The position numbers and the translations under genes were made by a program. A stretch of DNA of 64,000 nucleotides from positions 62,001 to 126,000 of the forward strand of contig NZ_JAFFPT010000055.1 in the NCBI RefSeq assembly GCF_016918785.1, in the 5' to 3' direction. This DNA comes from Leptospira ainazelensis. Lineage in GTDB: Bacteria; Spirochaetota; Leptospiria; Leptospirales; Leptospiraceae. Under the pieces are notes generated by a model. The model was not told where the DNA came from. It did no database searches and worked only from the letters and a program-made list of their open reading frames with translations. Below are positions 47,407 through 55,578 of this stretch, piece after piece (the first letter of the stretch is position 1; the number at the start of each line of letters is the position of its first letter).

Positions 47407-47601
47407 ATGTTAGAAACACATTATATTTCCTCCCCTGAAATCGAATCCATAGGTTACGATCCGGAAATCGGAGAACTTCATATTAGAATGAGAGACGGAA
47501 AGGAAAAGATACTTTCCGGTATCAAAACCGAAGTTTATACAAAATTGATGCAATCCGGATCCAAAGCGGAATTTTTACGAAATCTGATCGAATCCATTTG
47601 A
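47407..47601 (+). CDS. KTSC domain protein
   Basis: A 64-residue protein that starts 8 bp after the GNAT gene. It consists of one KTSC-like domain: I-E-S-I-G-Y-D-P-E-I-G-E-L-H-I-R followed by V-Y-T-K-L-M-Q-S-G-S-K-A-E-F. Such small domains occur alone or fused to nucleic-acid enzymes; their role is unknown. The frame continues upstream inside the GNAT gene, but ATG at 47407 fits the domain boundary. Confidence 0.7.
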   Translation: MLETHYISSPEIESIGYDPEIGELHIRMRDGKEKILSGIKTEVYTKLMQSGSKAEFLRNLIESI

Positions 47602-47615
47602 TATATTTTTCCATC

Positions 47616-47658
47616 CTTCAATTATTGTTGAAGTAATCATTTCCAATCTAATGATTGG
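47616..47658. promoter_or_regulatory. two inverted repeats before the MarR gene
   Basis: CTTCAA TTATTG TTGAAG (47616-47633) and CCAATC TAAT GATTGG (47643-47658) are perfect inverted repeats with 6-bp arms in the 72-bp space before the marR start. They are good candidates for autoregulatory MarR sites. The first shares TTGTTG with the site before the redoxin gene at 48851. Confidence 0.55.
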
Positions 47659-47673
47659 ATTGAGATAAAAACG

Positions 47674-48141
47674 ATGCCTCGTCCCAAAGAACAAAAAACC
47701 TCACAACTCATCGATACCGCCTTCGCGTATTATTTTCATAGAACGGATCGTCTTTTAAGGCTTCATTTTACAAAACTCATGTCCGATTTCAAAGAAGACA
47801 TTACGGTTGAACAATGGATTCTTCTCAATCAGCTTTCGGCAACCGGATCCGCTTCACAAACGGATCTTGTCGATAAAACTTTCAAAGATAGACCGAACGT
47901 TACTCGCCTTTTAGACGGTCTGGAAAAAAAGGATCTAGTCCAAAGAGAAGACGATCCCGCCGATAGAAGAAAATTCCAAGTTGTCATTACAAAAAAGGGA
48001 AAAGCGCTTTTGGAAAGAACGCTTCCACTCATGCTAAAAGAGAGAAAGTCCGTTTACAAGGGATTAAGCAATTCCGATTTACAAGTTCTCAAAAGGATTT
48101 CTGAAACGATCGAAACCAACGTCTTGGATGGAAGAATATAA
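47674..48141 (+). CDS. MarR-family transcriptional regulator
   Basis: A 155-residue winged-helix regulator. After an N-terminal dimerisation helix, the DNA-binding region reads I-T-V-E-Q-W-I-L-L-N-Q-L, then Q-T-D-L-V-D-K-T-F-K-D-R-P-N-V-T-R-L-L-D-G-L and the wing E-D-D-P-A-D-R-R-K-F-Q-V, with the signature D-x-R-D-x-R-x-like D-P-A-D-R-R. Probable operators lie just upstream. The convergent redoxin gene has a similar palindrome in its promoter and may be a target, so the pair could form a redox or stress unit; this is inference. Confidence 0.9.
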   Translation: MPRPKEQKTSQLIDTAFAYYFHRTDRLLRLHFTKLMSDFKEDITVEQWILLNQLSATGSASQTDLVDKTFKDRPNVTRLLDGLEKKDLVQREDDPADRRKFQVVITKKGKALLERTLPLMLKERKSVYKGLSNSDLQVLKRISETIETNVLDGRI

Positions 48142-48169
48142 GGTTCCGTCCCAAAACCGGGACTGAACC
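48142..48169 (+). terminator. hairpin after the MarR gene
   Basis: GGTTCCGTCCC and GGGACTGAACC (48142-48169) pair over 11 bp with one mismatch and loop AAAACC, directly after the stop. No T-run is seen. It overlaps the 55-bp dispersed repeat. Confidence 0.5.
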
Positions 48170-48206
48170 TTGCAGCTTGATCTTTCAGATAAAGTATAAT
48201 CGAGTT
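48152..48206 (-). repeat. 55-bp dispersed repeat, copy B
   Basis: On the minus strand this matches 26640-26694 with about five mismatches. It lies between the convergent marR and redoxin genes, 10 bp after the marR stop, the same relative position as copy A. Confidence 0.85.
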
Positions 48207-48274
48207 TAGGGACTCGCTATAAGTCGTTTTCTCGTTTCAGAATCTAAAATCGATTTCGGCCAACGGACTTTGTT

Positions 48275-48811
48275 TCAGTTGAGATAGGCTTTTAAATCTT
48301 CCAAGGGAATGTGATCCGTAACCTTTTTTGAAAATTTAACGATTTGTAACCTTAGATCCGGTCCGATCAAAAACTCGGCAGGCATACGATCCATTTTCAT
48401 ACCCGGGACTTTTTTCATTTCGAAACCCAATTCCTCAGCTTCCTTGATTTCTTTTTTTCCCGTAAGAATGGTACTGATAACGCCGAGCCAAGATCGTTTC
48501 ACCTGGTAAAGCTTATACAATCGATTGGAAGGATCCGGAATCAAAGGAAACGGCATTTCCTTTTTACCGACGCTATTTTTGATACTTTCTTCGGAGGATT
48601 CAAATACTGCCAATATTCCGAGTCCCTTTTTCTGAAGTTCGGGATAAACCTTTAGAAGTTGGTGAACCCGTAAATTACAAAGCGCACACTCTGCGTTTCT
48701 AAAAAACGCCAAAAGAGTATATTTACCCTTCAAATCGGCGAGATGAATCGTATTTCCGAGATAATCCTTTGCCGAAAACTCTTTCGCAGTATCTCCCGTT
48801 TTTAGTCCCAT
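48275..48811 (-). CDS. AhpC/TSA-family redoxin
   Basis: A 178-residue thioredoxin-fold protein of the AhpC/TSA/redoxin family. The active-site region reads F-F-R-N-A-E-C-A-L-C-N-L-R (about residues 35-47): Cys41 and Cys44 form C-x-x-C, rather than the single peroxidatic Cys of classical AhpC. A further family segment is P-F-P-L-I-P-D-P-S near residue 86. There is no signal peptide, so it acts in the cytoplasm, perhaps as a thiol peroxidase or disulfide reductase. A perfect palindrome upstream suggests MarR-type control. Confidence 0.8.
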   Translation of the reverse strand: MGLKTGDTAKEFSAKDYLGNTIHLADLKGKYTLLAFFRNAECALCNLRVHQLLKVYPELQKKGLGILAVFESSEESIKNSVGKKEMPFPLIPDPSNRLYKLYQVKRSWLGVISTILTGKKEIKEAEELGFEMKKVPGMKMDRMPAEFLIGPDLRLQIVKFSKKVTDHIPLEDLKAYLN

Positions 48812-48850
48812 AAAAACCTCCTTTTATTCAGATTTTTACAATAGGCTTTT

Positions 48851-48868
48851 TTGTTGCCTATGCAACAA
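48851..48868. promoter_or_regulatory. palindromic operator before the redoxin gene
   Basis: TTGTTGC CTAT GCAACAA is a perfect inverted repeat with 7-bp arms, 40 bp before the redoxin start on the minus strand. Arm length and spacing suit a MarR dimer. Confidence 0.6.
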
Positions 48869-49031
48869 TTATTTAGGTATCTTTTTTATTTTTTAAACAA
48901 AAAGGCTTATCATTCCGGGAAAACGGACTGATGATCGAAACGCGCTCATCGATTTCTGGGGATTTTAGGATCTTTTTTGAGTGAACAAAAGATCCTTGAC
49001 TTTCCCTTCTAAAACCTTACCCTCCTGGACC

Positions 49032-49961
49032 ATGAAACGTATTCTACTCTACGTCCTACCGGTTTTGTTAGTTTTATGTATCGCGCTTCCATTTATAGCG
49101 GATGGAGAGAAGCAGATCATCGATTCCGAAATTCGTTCCAAAAGCGGCGGAACGTTTTTAGACACTCCGGACGGATTCGTTCACTACGAGTTCAACGGCC
49201 CTGAAAACGGGGAGGTTGTAGTTTTAGTTCCCGGATTTTCCAATCCGCTTTTTATTTTCGAACCTCTATCGAAAATTCTACAAAAAGAAGGTTATCGGGT
49301 TCTTACGATGGATCTTTTTGGAAGAGGACTTTCGGATCGTCCCGATACGGATTACAATCCGGAACTTTTCGAAAGGGAATTGCTTTCTTTATTCCATTCT
49401 TTGAATATTCGAAAACCCGTAAATTTAATCGGAACTTCTATGGGAGGAATTATAGTCTGCCAGTTTACGTTAAAACATCCGGAAAAAGTTAAAAAGCTCG
49501 GTTTGATAGCGCCTGCGGGTTTCCCGATGGAAATTCCTTTAATGGGAAAATTGACAAGGCTTCCGGGAATCGGCGACTATCTTACAAAAGCCTTTGGAGA
49601 CGGTACGCTTCTCAAAGGTTCAAAAACAAATTTCTTTGCTCCGGACAAATTTCCGGAATTCAATTCAATCTATAAAGAGCAAATGAAATACATAGGTTTT
49701 AAAAAAGCGATTCTTTCCAGTTTGAGAAATATGCCTTTAGAGTCTTTTCAAAAAGAATATGAAAAATTGAGCGAGAATCCAATTCCTAAGTTGCTGATTT
49801 GGGGAAGAGATGACAAAGTAGTACCTTTCAAAAATAGCGAAGTTGCCGTCAAAACTCTAAAAGGAATCGAGTTTCTTTCTTTAGAAAACGAGGGTCATGT
49901 TCCCCATTTTGAATCTCCGGAAAGAATTCTCCCAAAACTCCTTGAATTTCTGAAAAAGTAA
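49032..49961 (+). CDS. membrane-anchored alpha/beta hydrolase
   Basis: About 309 residues from ATG at 49032 (the frame opens at 48981). A single N-terminal hydrophobic segment (residues 3-20) anchors or exports the enzyme. The alpha/beta hydrolase fold is clear: oxyanion region V-L-V-P-G-F-S-N-P near 69, nucleophile elbow G-T-S-M-G-G (Ser136), acid in I-W-G-R-D-D-K and His in E-G-H-V-P-H near the end. The length and L-F-G-R-G-L-S-D-R motif resemble epoxide-hydrolase or lipase-like members. Substrate unknown. A GTAGGAACTC repeat copy lies 6 bp after the stop. Confidence 0.88.
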   Translation: MKRILLYVLPVLLVLCIALPFIADGEKQIIDSEIRSKSGGTFLDTPDGFVHYEFNGPENGEVVVLVPGFSNPLFIFEPLSKILQKEGYRVLTMDLFGRGLSDRPDTDYNPELFERELLSLFHSLNIRKPVNLIGTSMGGIIVCQFTLKHPEKVKKLGLIAPAGFPMEIPLMGKLTRLPGIGDYLTKAFGDGTLLKGSKTNFFAPDKFPEFNSIYKEQMKYIGFKKAILSSLRNMPLESFQKEYEKLSENPIPKLLIWGRDDKVVPFKNSEVAVKTLKGIEFLSLENEGHVPHFESPERILPKLLEFLKK

Positions 49962-50010
49962 AAAGTAGGAACTCTCACACTTTAAAAAAATTCCTACTTT
50001 CCAAACTCCT

Positions 50011-50556
50011 TTAATCCAACGGAACCAAATAGGTTGTTTTATGTTCGGTCAAAGGTTCATAGATTTCCATCGAAGGTTTTTCTTTTAAGTTACAACCTCT
50101 CGTTTCGCAGGCCTGAAAAACGACAGGATAAACCTTATAGATTCCTAAAAAAATCGAGAGAAAATTCTTTAAAGGAAACTCGGCTAGGACGTATTTTTTT
50201 TCTGGAATCGTTCGAAGTTTTAAATCCAGCGAAAGACCTTCCGGGACTCTCGCCAAAGGTTCCGTCAAAATCACACCGACTTCCGAGCGAAGTTTTTCTT
50301 TTGAAACTTCATTCGGATTATCGAGATAAATTCCGAAAAGTTTGAAGTTCTGAATTCCTTTGGCGGGAAGTTCTTTCTGCAAAATTTCAAAAGAAACGCC
50401 GACGTTTCTATAATCGCCGATTCGATCGTGTGACAAAACATAGAATGGGCCGCGATTCTCTTCCTTAACCTGAACCTGATCAAAAGCTCCCATATAAAAT
50501 AAGAATCCGGTCAGACCAAGAATCAAAACCAACGTTAAAAGTGCAAAAATTCTCAT
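50011..50556 (-). CDS. GyrI-like small-molecule-binding domain protein
   Basis: A 181-residue protein with one N-terminal membrane helix or uncleaved signal (residues 3-23). The rest follows the GyrI/effector-binding pattern: [15 protein letters not shown] near residue 50, F-G-I-Y-L-D-N-P near 75 and a final E-I-Y-E-P-L strand. Such domains bind small hydrophobic molecules. Membrane attachment is unusual for a family known mainly from regulators. A pair of Cys (A-C-E-T-R-G-C) may form a disulfide. Convergent with the hydrolase gene. Confidence 0.7.
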   Translation of the reverse strand: MRIFALLTLVLILGLTGFLFYMGAFDQVQVKEENRGPFYVLSHDRIGDYRNVGVSFEILQKELPAKGIQNFKLFGIYLDNPNEVSKEKLRSEVGVILTEPLARVPEGLSLDLKLRTIPEKKYVLAEFPLKNFLSIFLGIYKVYPVVFQACETRGCNLKEKPSMEIYEPLTEHKTTYLVPLD

Positions 50557-50668
50557 ATTTCCCCCGTTAAACGTTTAGGAGATTGGAGGAATTCCTTTTG
50601 TATTCAATCCCTTTTTACACTTCCCCGAAGAATTTCTGAAATCAAGAAATCGTATTTTGAAATGAACA

Positions 50669-50694
50669 TATTTTTTGAACATGTTCAAAAAATA
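50669..50694. promoter_or_regulatory. perfect 26-bp palindrome, upstream copy
   Basis: A perfect palindrome centred on TTGAACATGTTCAA, flanked by T6/A6 tracts and outer TA. It lies 62 bp before the ankyrin gene start. A second copy follows at 50721. Size and symmetry fit a TetR-family operator; a TetR gene is second in the operon. Confidence 0.75.
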
Positions 50695-50720
50695 AAACTT
50701 TACAAAAAATTGACAAGATC

Positions 50721-50746
50721 CATAATTTGAACATGTTCAATTTATG
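50721..50746. promoter_or_regulatory. 26-bp palindrome, downstream copy
   Basis: The same TTGAACATGTTCAA core, with arms matching over 26 bp except for one pair. It ends 10 bp before the ankyrin ATG, so it overlaps the ribosome site region. The centres of the two copies are 52 bp apart, close to five helical turns, so two dimers would sit on the same DNA face. A TTGACA at 50710-50715 lies between them. Confidence 0.75.
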
Positions 50747-50756
50747 GAGTAAAAAT

Positions 50757-51596
50757 ATGAAACGAATCCATCTCATCTTTCTTTTGTTCCTTTTTGGAAC
50801 CGCGTCCTCCGCTTATGGCGATTCACAAACCGATTTTTTTGAAGAAGTTCGTAAAGGGGATTTGGTTAAGATCGAAAAGACTCTTGCAAGGGAACCGGAG
50901 CTGGTAGAATACACCGACGGCAGAGGCAGAAACGCGGTGTTTTACGCGATCGAAAGCGCAAATCCAAAGGTTCTAAAGTTTATCTTAGATCGATACAATC
51001 CGGTCGATAGAGCCGATAACGCAGGCGAATATCCGATTCATCTCGCCGCGAGATATTCCGATAGCAAGTTGTTAGAATTACTGGTTGAGCGCGATTCTTT
51101 CTTGGAATATCTCAATCGAAACGGTGAGAATGCGTTAGATGTAGCTTTACAATATGGAAACACGAATGCTGCCGCTTACTTAATGGCTAAGGGTTTAAAA
51201 GCCTCCAAACCCAAATCCGGTGGTCCTTTCACGATCGGACTTTACACGGCTTATCTCGTCATTAGTATTCTGATGACCATCTGGGTTGCCAGAACCCTTT
51301 TTAATAACGGGAGAATCTTTTTGGTACAAATGTTCAATGGAGAAGAAAAACTCGCGGATTCCATCAATCACCTTCTGATCGTCGGATTCTATCTGATCAA
51401 TATCGGTTACATAAGCCTTTCCTTGACTACCAACCAAAAACCTTTAGATCTGGCAGAATGTATCGAAGTCTTAACCACGAAAGTCGGTGTTGTACTTTTG
51501 ATTTTAGGTGTGATGCATTTTTTCAACCTGTTCTTGTTTGCGAAGTTCAGAAAGAAAATCTCATCCAGTTTTGGAGAAGCTGAAGTCAGAGCATGA
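50757..51596 (+). CDS. ankyrin-repeat membrane protein
   Basis: About 279 residues from ATG at 50757, with GGAG 7 bp upstream. A signal peptide (ending A-Y-G) is followed by about four ankyrin repeats, seen as G-R-G-R-N-A-V-F-Y-A-I-E and N-A-G-E-Y-P-I-H-L-A-A-R-Y-S and N-G-E-N-A-L-D-V-A-L-Q-Y-G. Three transmembrane helices follow (about 165-190, 215-235, 245-265). Ankyrin repeats bind proteins. It overlaps the tetR gene by 4 bp (ATGA) and is the first gene of the ank-tetR-ppk2 operon. Confidence 0.85.
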   Translation: MKRIHLIFLLFLFGTASSAYGDSQTDFFEEVRKGDLVKIEKTLAREPELVEYTDGRGRNAVFYAIESANPKVLKFILDRYNPVDRADNAGEYPIHLAARYSDSKLLELLVERDSFLEYLNRNGENALDVALQYGNTNAAAYLMAKGLKASKPKSGGPFTIGLYTAYLVISILMTIWVARTLFNNGRIFLVQMFNGEEKLADSINHLLIVGFYLINIGYISLSLTTNQKPLDLAECIEVLTTKVGVVLLILGVMHFFNLFLFAKFRKKISSSFGEAEVRA

Positions 51597-52279
51597 TTCG
51601 AAAAAAAATCAAATCCACGGGAGAAACCGGGAAGTCTCAACAAACCCGGTCTCTCCTTTTTAAAACAGCGATCTCATTGTTTCAAAAAGAAGGATACGAT
51701 GAGACCACGATGAGAGCCATCGCTCAAAAGGCGGGTCTCGCGGTGGGGGCCACCTACTATCATTTCAAAACGAAAGAAGATATCGTCCTGGAATTTTATA
51801 GACTTACTCAGGAGGAAGCCAATATTCAAAATATTGAATTCTGCAAATCCGAGTCCGAACTAAAGGTAAGAGTAAAGAATATCATTCGATTCAAACTCGG
51901 GCAATTTCAAGGATATGAAAAATTCTTACACGTTCTTGCAAGGAGCGGCGGAGATCCCAAACACCCTCTTTCCCCCTTTAGCAAAGAAACTGAACAAATC
52001 CGAGAGGACGCGATTTCCCTTTTTCGAGACGCCATCGAAACTTCTAAGGATTCGGTTTCCGCAGATTTAGTTGCGGACCTGCCTTTTTTATTCTGGCTCT
52101 TACAATTAGGATTTATCTATGTTTGGCTGTTCGATTCCTCCCCAAAAAAGAAAAAAACCGAAACGCTCATAGATAAAGGTTTAGATCTGGTTTTTCAACT
52201 TCTCAAACTTTCTTCCCTTCCTATTTTCCGATCCGTAAGAAAGTCGGTCTTGTCGATGATCGAACTTTTTAAAAATTAA
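51593..52279 (+). CDS. TetR-family transcriptional regulator
   Basis: A 228-residue repressor. The DNA-binding part (residues 18-66) reads L-L-F-K-T-A-I-S-L-F-Q-K-E-G-Y-D-E-T-T-M and A-Q-K-A-G-L-A-V-G-A-T-Y-Y-H-F, the TetR consensus. The C-terminal ligand-binding domain is helical with two hydrophobic stretches. The start overlaps the ankyrin stop, so translation is coupled. The two palindromes upstream of the operon are its probable operators. Effector unknown. Confidence 0.92.
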   Translation: MIRKKIKSTGETGKSQQTRSLLFKTAISLFQKEGYDETTMRAIAQKAGLAVGATYYHFKTKEDIVLEFYRLTQEEANIQNIEFCKSESELKVRVKNIIRFKLGQFQGYEKFLHVLARSGGDPKHPLSPFSKETEQIREDAISLFRDAIETSKDSVSADLVADLPFLFWLLQLGFIYVWLFDSSPKKKKTETLIDKGLDLVFQLLKLSSLPIFRSVRKSVLSMIELFKN

Positions 52280-52303
52280 AAACCTTACAAGCAGGCTTTC
52301 GAA

Positions 52304-53023
52304 ATGAATCTTAAAGACGTCGCCACTCTTCCTTCCGCTGACAAGAACAAGGAAGAAGTCCTTCTCAAAACGGAAGAATATCTGAAGGATCTTTACAAAC
52401 TTCAAGAAAAGTTATACGCAAAAAAAGAAAATTCAGTTCTGATTCTTTTACAAGGAGTGGATACGGCGGGAAAGGACGGAACGATCAAACACGTTTTTGC
52501 CGGCTTAAATCCGCAAGGATGTTCCGTAAAGGCCTGGACAAAACCGAATTCGGAAGAAGTTCAATACGATTTTCTCTGGAGAATTCATAAATACGTTCCT
52601 TCCAAAGGTATGATCTATATACACAATCGTTCCCACTATGAAGACGTGATTGTGCCGATCGTTCAACAAAATCTTCCTGAAAAAAGAATCAAAGAAAGAA
52701 TGGAATCGATCCGTAATTTCGAGAGACATCTTTTAAGGGAAAACAACACTCTTATCCTTAAATTCTTCTTACATATCTCGAAAGAAATTCAAAAGGAAAG
52801 AATCGAAGAAAGAATCAATAATCCGGATAAAAAATGGAAGTATGATCCCTCGGACGAAGTCACTCAAGATCGTTGGGATGATTATCGTTCCGCTTATGAA
52901 ACGATCTTCAATGAAAAAGATCAGGAGAAAGAATGGAATCTGATTCCCTCCGATAAGAAGTGGTATCGAAATTATAAGGTAGCGAAAATTATCTGCAAAG
53001 AGTTGGAGAAAATCGTTTCTTAG
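52304..53023 (+). CDS. ppk2: polyphosphate kinase 2 family protein
   Basis: A 239-residue PPK2, the short single-domain size. PPK2 enzymes transfer phosphate between polyphosphate and nucleotides. Walker A is G-V-D-T-A-G-K-D-G (residues 51-59) and the Walker B / lid region N-R-S-H-Y-E-D-V (about 108-115); R-N-F-E-R-H-L also matches. Whether it phosphorylates AMP or ADP, or makes polyP, cannot be told from this. It begins 24 bp after tetR in the same operon, so phosphate or energy supply is linked to the TetR signal. A bidirectional terminator lies about 510 bp beyond. Confidence 0.9.
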   Translation: MNLKDVATLPSADKNKEEVLLKTEEYLKDLYKLQEKLYAKKENSVLILLQGVDTAGKDGTIKHVFAGLNPQGCSVKAWTKPNSEEVQYDFLWRIHKYVPSKGMIYIHNRSHYEDVIVPIVQQNLPEKRIKERMESIRNFERHLLRENNTLILKFFLHISKEIQKERIEERINNPDKKWKYDPSDEVTQDRWDDYRSAYETIFNEKDQEKEWNLIPSDKKWYRNYKVAKIICKELEKIVS

Positions 53024-53603
53024 ATTGAACTCCGAATTTTATGGATTCGAAAAGGGAAAATTTCAATCACCGCGAGAGGACGCTTCAAAATCACCTGCAA
53101 ACAAATTTTATAGAAAATACTGAAAACCTTTCCCAAAACCTTAAAATGTGGGAACTCTCACGTATTTTGGATGATAATAGTACAAGTAGAAATTCCGCAA
53201 AAAATCGATAAGACGTAATCTGTGGGAACTCACACGGATAAATTAGAATTTTATAAAATGAAGATCCTTTCTTCTTTCGAGGTTTTGGGGCAGGCTTTTG
53301 CGGGAACTCCATCGAAATTTCACGGCAATCCTCTCATCGAAATTTCATGAACCGCTTAAGGGAGTAATCTGTTGGAACTCCTGCGTTTTTATTATAAGCT
53401 TATGAAGAGTTCTCAGCGGTTTCTTTTGAGGTTTTGGAACAAACTCTAAGTAGGAACTCTTACAAAATCTCCCAAAAAAAAGTTGCAATCTCTTTTATAC
53501 ATTAAGCCCGACTGTCTCGGATCGGTAAAAAAAAGACCGGGACTTTCACCCGGTCTTTTTCTATCCCCTAACTAAGGAATCCATTTTTAACAAAGCTTCG
53601 AAC
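53024..53603. repeat. repeat-rich intergenic region
   Basis: A 580-bp space between convergent genes. It carries five copies of the GGAACTC core (53151, 53225, 53303, 53374, 53453) with different outer arms: GTGGGAACTCTCAC, GTGGGAACTCACAC, GCGGGAACTCC, TTGGAACTCCTGC and GTAGGAACTCTTAC. Two of them lie in the longer GTAATCTGT-containing unit also found at 26268. No gene is seen. Confidence 0.75.
53530..53560. terminator. bidirectional intrinsic terminator
   Basis: AAAAAGACCGGG and CCCGGTCTTTTT form a perfect 12-bp stem with loop ACTTTCA; both strands have a T-run. It separates the plus-strand ppk2 operon from the minus-strand FliG-like gene. Confidence 0.9.
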
Positions 53604-54362
53604 CTAAAAGTCTCGATTCATTTCCCGTTTCGAAGCAAATAAACCGAGAATCTTCAACTGAGCGTCTTTTACTTTTTCAGAGCCGTCGTAAGAATCGTCG
53701 GATTTCATAAGTTCTTTCATCAACCAGCGGGAAGATTCCCGATCCATAAAATCTAAAACTTGAATCACAAGTTTTTCGCGAACGCTCCTGAGTGCGCCCG
53801 CAAGATCCGGAAGGCTGACTTGTCTTAGGAGTTCTTTTAATTCGTTGTGAGAAAGAGAATGAAAGGCGCGGCTTAAAAGAATATCCGAATCAATCTGAGG
53901 TTTAGAGTTGCAAAACTCCGCGTAAAAATCATTGAGTAGAATCGTATCGATTTCCTTTCTTTTAGCCATCACGTAGTTCCAGAAATTTTCCTGATAGGAT
54001 TCTCCAAAATAAGAGGCGTTTCTTTCTAAAAAAACTGATATATGCAATTCTTTCTGAATCGCTTCCATTCCTTCGAGAACGATAATTCGATCTAAAAGTT
54101 CTCTTCCTTCGTAACCTCCGGAGAGAATATAACCTTTTAAAATATTTCTAACGTTTTCGGAATCCATTCCGATTCCTAAGAGTTCAAAACCTTTTCTCAA
54201 AATAAACGGATGTTTTTCCGAGTTGAACTCGTCGATTAAAAAGTATTTTCCAAAAACATAACACTTTTCGCAGAGTTCGAGCATCATTCCCAAAGTTTTT
54301 AAACTTTGTTCTTTCTCGTCGTCTTTGCAGAAAAGCTGATCCGGTCTTAAGTGTGCCAGCAT
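53604..54362 (-). CDS. FliG-like protein
   Basis: About 252 residues from ATG at 54362, with GGAG 10 bp upstream; the frame extends to a TTG at 54410. The C-terminal half resembles the FliG middle/C-terminal domain of the flagellar switch: [17 protein letters not shown] and [17 protein letters not shown]. The region around [17 protein letters not shown] is also FliG-like. It lacks the length and charged torque helix of true FliG (about 340 residues), so it may be an accessory or paralogue. No flagellar genes adjoin it. Confidence 0.6.
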   Translation of the reverse strand: MLAHLRPDQLFCKDDEKEQSLKTLGMMLELCEKCYVFGKYFLIDEFNSEKHPFILRKGFELLGIGMDSENVRNILKGYILSGGYEGRELLDRIIVLEGMEAIQKELHISVFLERNASYFGESYQENFWNYVMAKRKEIDTILLNDFYAEFCNSKPQIDSDILLSRAFHSLSHNELKELLRQVSLPDLAGALRSVREKLVIQVLDFMDRESSRWLMKELMKSDDSYDGSEKVKDAQLKILGLFASKREMNRDF

Positions 54363-54613
54363 GTCTTCGTTTCTCCGATTTCTATGATTGTCTTTTCTAA
54401 CCGTTTTCAATTCCGAAAATTGGAATTGGAATCAACGAATTCGTTTTGCAGAAAGATGCATCAATAGACGAAGAAAGAGAAATCTTTCGAACTTTTTGTT
54501 CAAAATTTCCTTTTGAGGACTCAAAATTCAGTTCGGATTCTTTTTTACTAACCCTTTTGTCTTAATGGTTCTTAGATAGTTTGACCGATTTGTGACAATA
54601 AGAAGTCCATCTT

Positions 54614-55375
54614 CTAAGAAACAAGGACCAGGGGATAGAGTAAGACCTGAATCGATTCGGAGTAATGAACAATAGGAGCTCCCTCTACAACGGGAATCCC
54701 GTGGCTTTGAAAAATCTCGTTTTTATAAATCATACATTCCCCCTTCTGAAGCGGCCAGGGAATATGATGAACTTCTCCCCTATAAATTCTTCCTTTTGAA
54801 TCTTGAGAATAAAGACAATATCTTTCCGTTAGCCAGTTCTCAAGTGTTCCACGTTTTGAACGATAGATTTCGGAGATCGGTTTGTATTTTGCGTAAAATT
54901 CCGCAGGTCTCGCCCGATCATCTTTTCTCAATGATAAGAATTCTTTCTGATCTTTCTCTCTTCGAATCAACATCTTTGCGTTGAGATAAGGAAGATGAAA
55001 AAACTTTCTTGCGATCTCCACAACGAGAGGATTGCCCGCGTCCAAACTAAAAAAATAGACTCCCGGTTTTTCACAGTTCTTCACATAGGTTCGAACATTC
55101 AATTCCGGAAAATAGGAAAGCCAAGGTAATGACGGTAAATAGAGCGGCCTGACTCCTTTCATTCGAAAAGGAACCAATCCTATATAAGCCTTTTCTTCAA
55201 AGGTGTCAGCTTCCAATTCCTTCGGTAATACCTCTTTTAAAAATTCTTTTGGAATCTCCCAGTGTAAAAAAGCCAATTCTTCCCAATACTGGACCATAAA
55301 CGGTTTTGTTTTGGGTAAAGGCCACGGTCGATGCGAGATTTGTTTTTGCAGATTGAAAAGAGACGAAAAGGTCAT
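54614..55375 (-). CDS. DUF2071 (YqjF-like) family protein
   Basis: A 253-residue soluble protein of the DUF2071 family: the early W-E-E-L-A-F-L-H-W-E-I-P, Y-I-G-L-V-P-F-R-M-K-G-V-R-P near residue 83, F-P-E-L-N-V-R-T-Y-V near 110 and V-Y-F-F-S-L-D-A-G-N near 128. The final part holds I-H-Y-S-E-S-I-Q-V-L-L-Y-P, a typical family end. No catalytic role is known. It stands alone; the metalloprotease gene is divergent. Confidence 0.88.
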   Translation of the reverse strand: MTFSSLFNLQKQISHRPWPLPKTKPFMVQYWEELAFLHWEIPKEFLKEVLPKELEADTFEEKAYIGLVPFRMKGVRPLYLPSLPWLSYFPELNVRTYVKNCEKPGVYFFSLDAGNPLVVEIARKFFHLPYLNAKMLIRREKDQKEFLSLRKDDRARPAEFYAKYKPISEIYRSKRGTLENWLTERYCLYSQDSKGRIYRGEVHHIPWPLQKGECMIYKNEIFQSHGIPVVEGAPIVHYSESIQVLLYPLVLVS

Positions 55376-55578
55376 GGTAGAATGTTCCGATTTTCGAATT
55401 TTTAAGGAAATATATTTTTACATTCTCCTTCGAATTGTATCACATTTCGATTGCAATTTCACTTTGGAGAAACTCGATTCCTTCAAATGTCATATTATAA
55501 TTTTTTATTTTTTAGAAAAAAGTTAAATCTATGTCCGACTATCTCCTCGATTCTGATAAGAATAAAAAAAGGTTCGAT

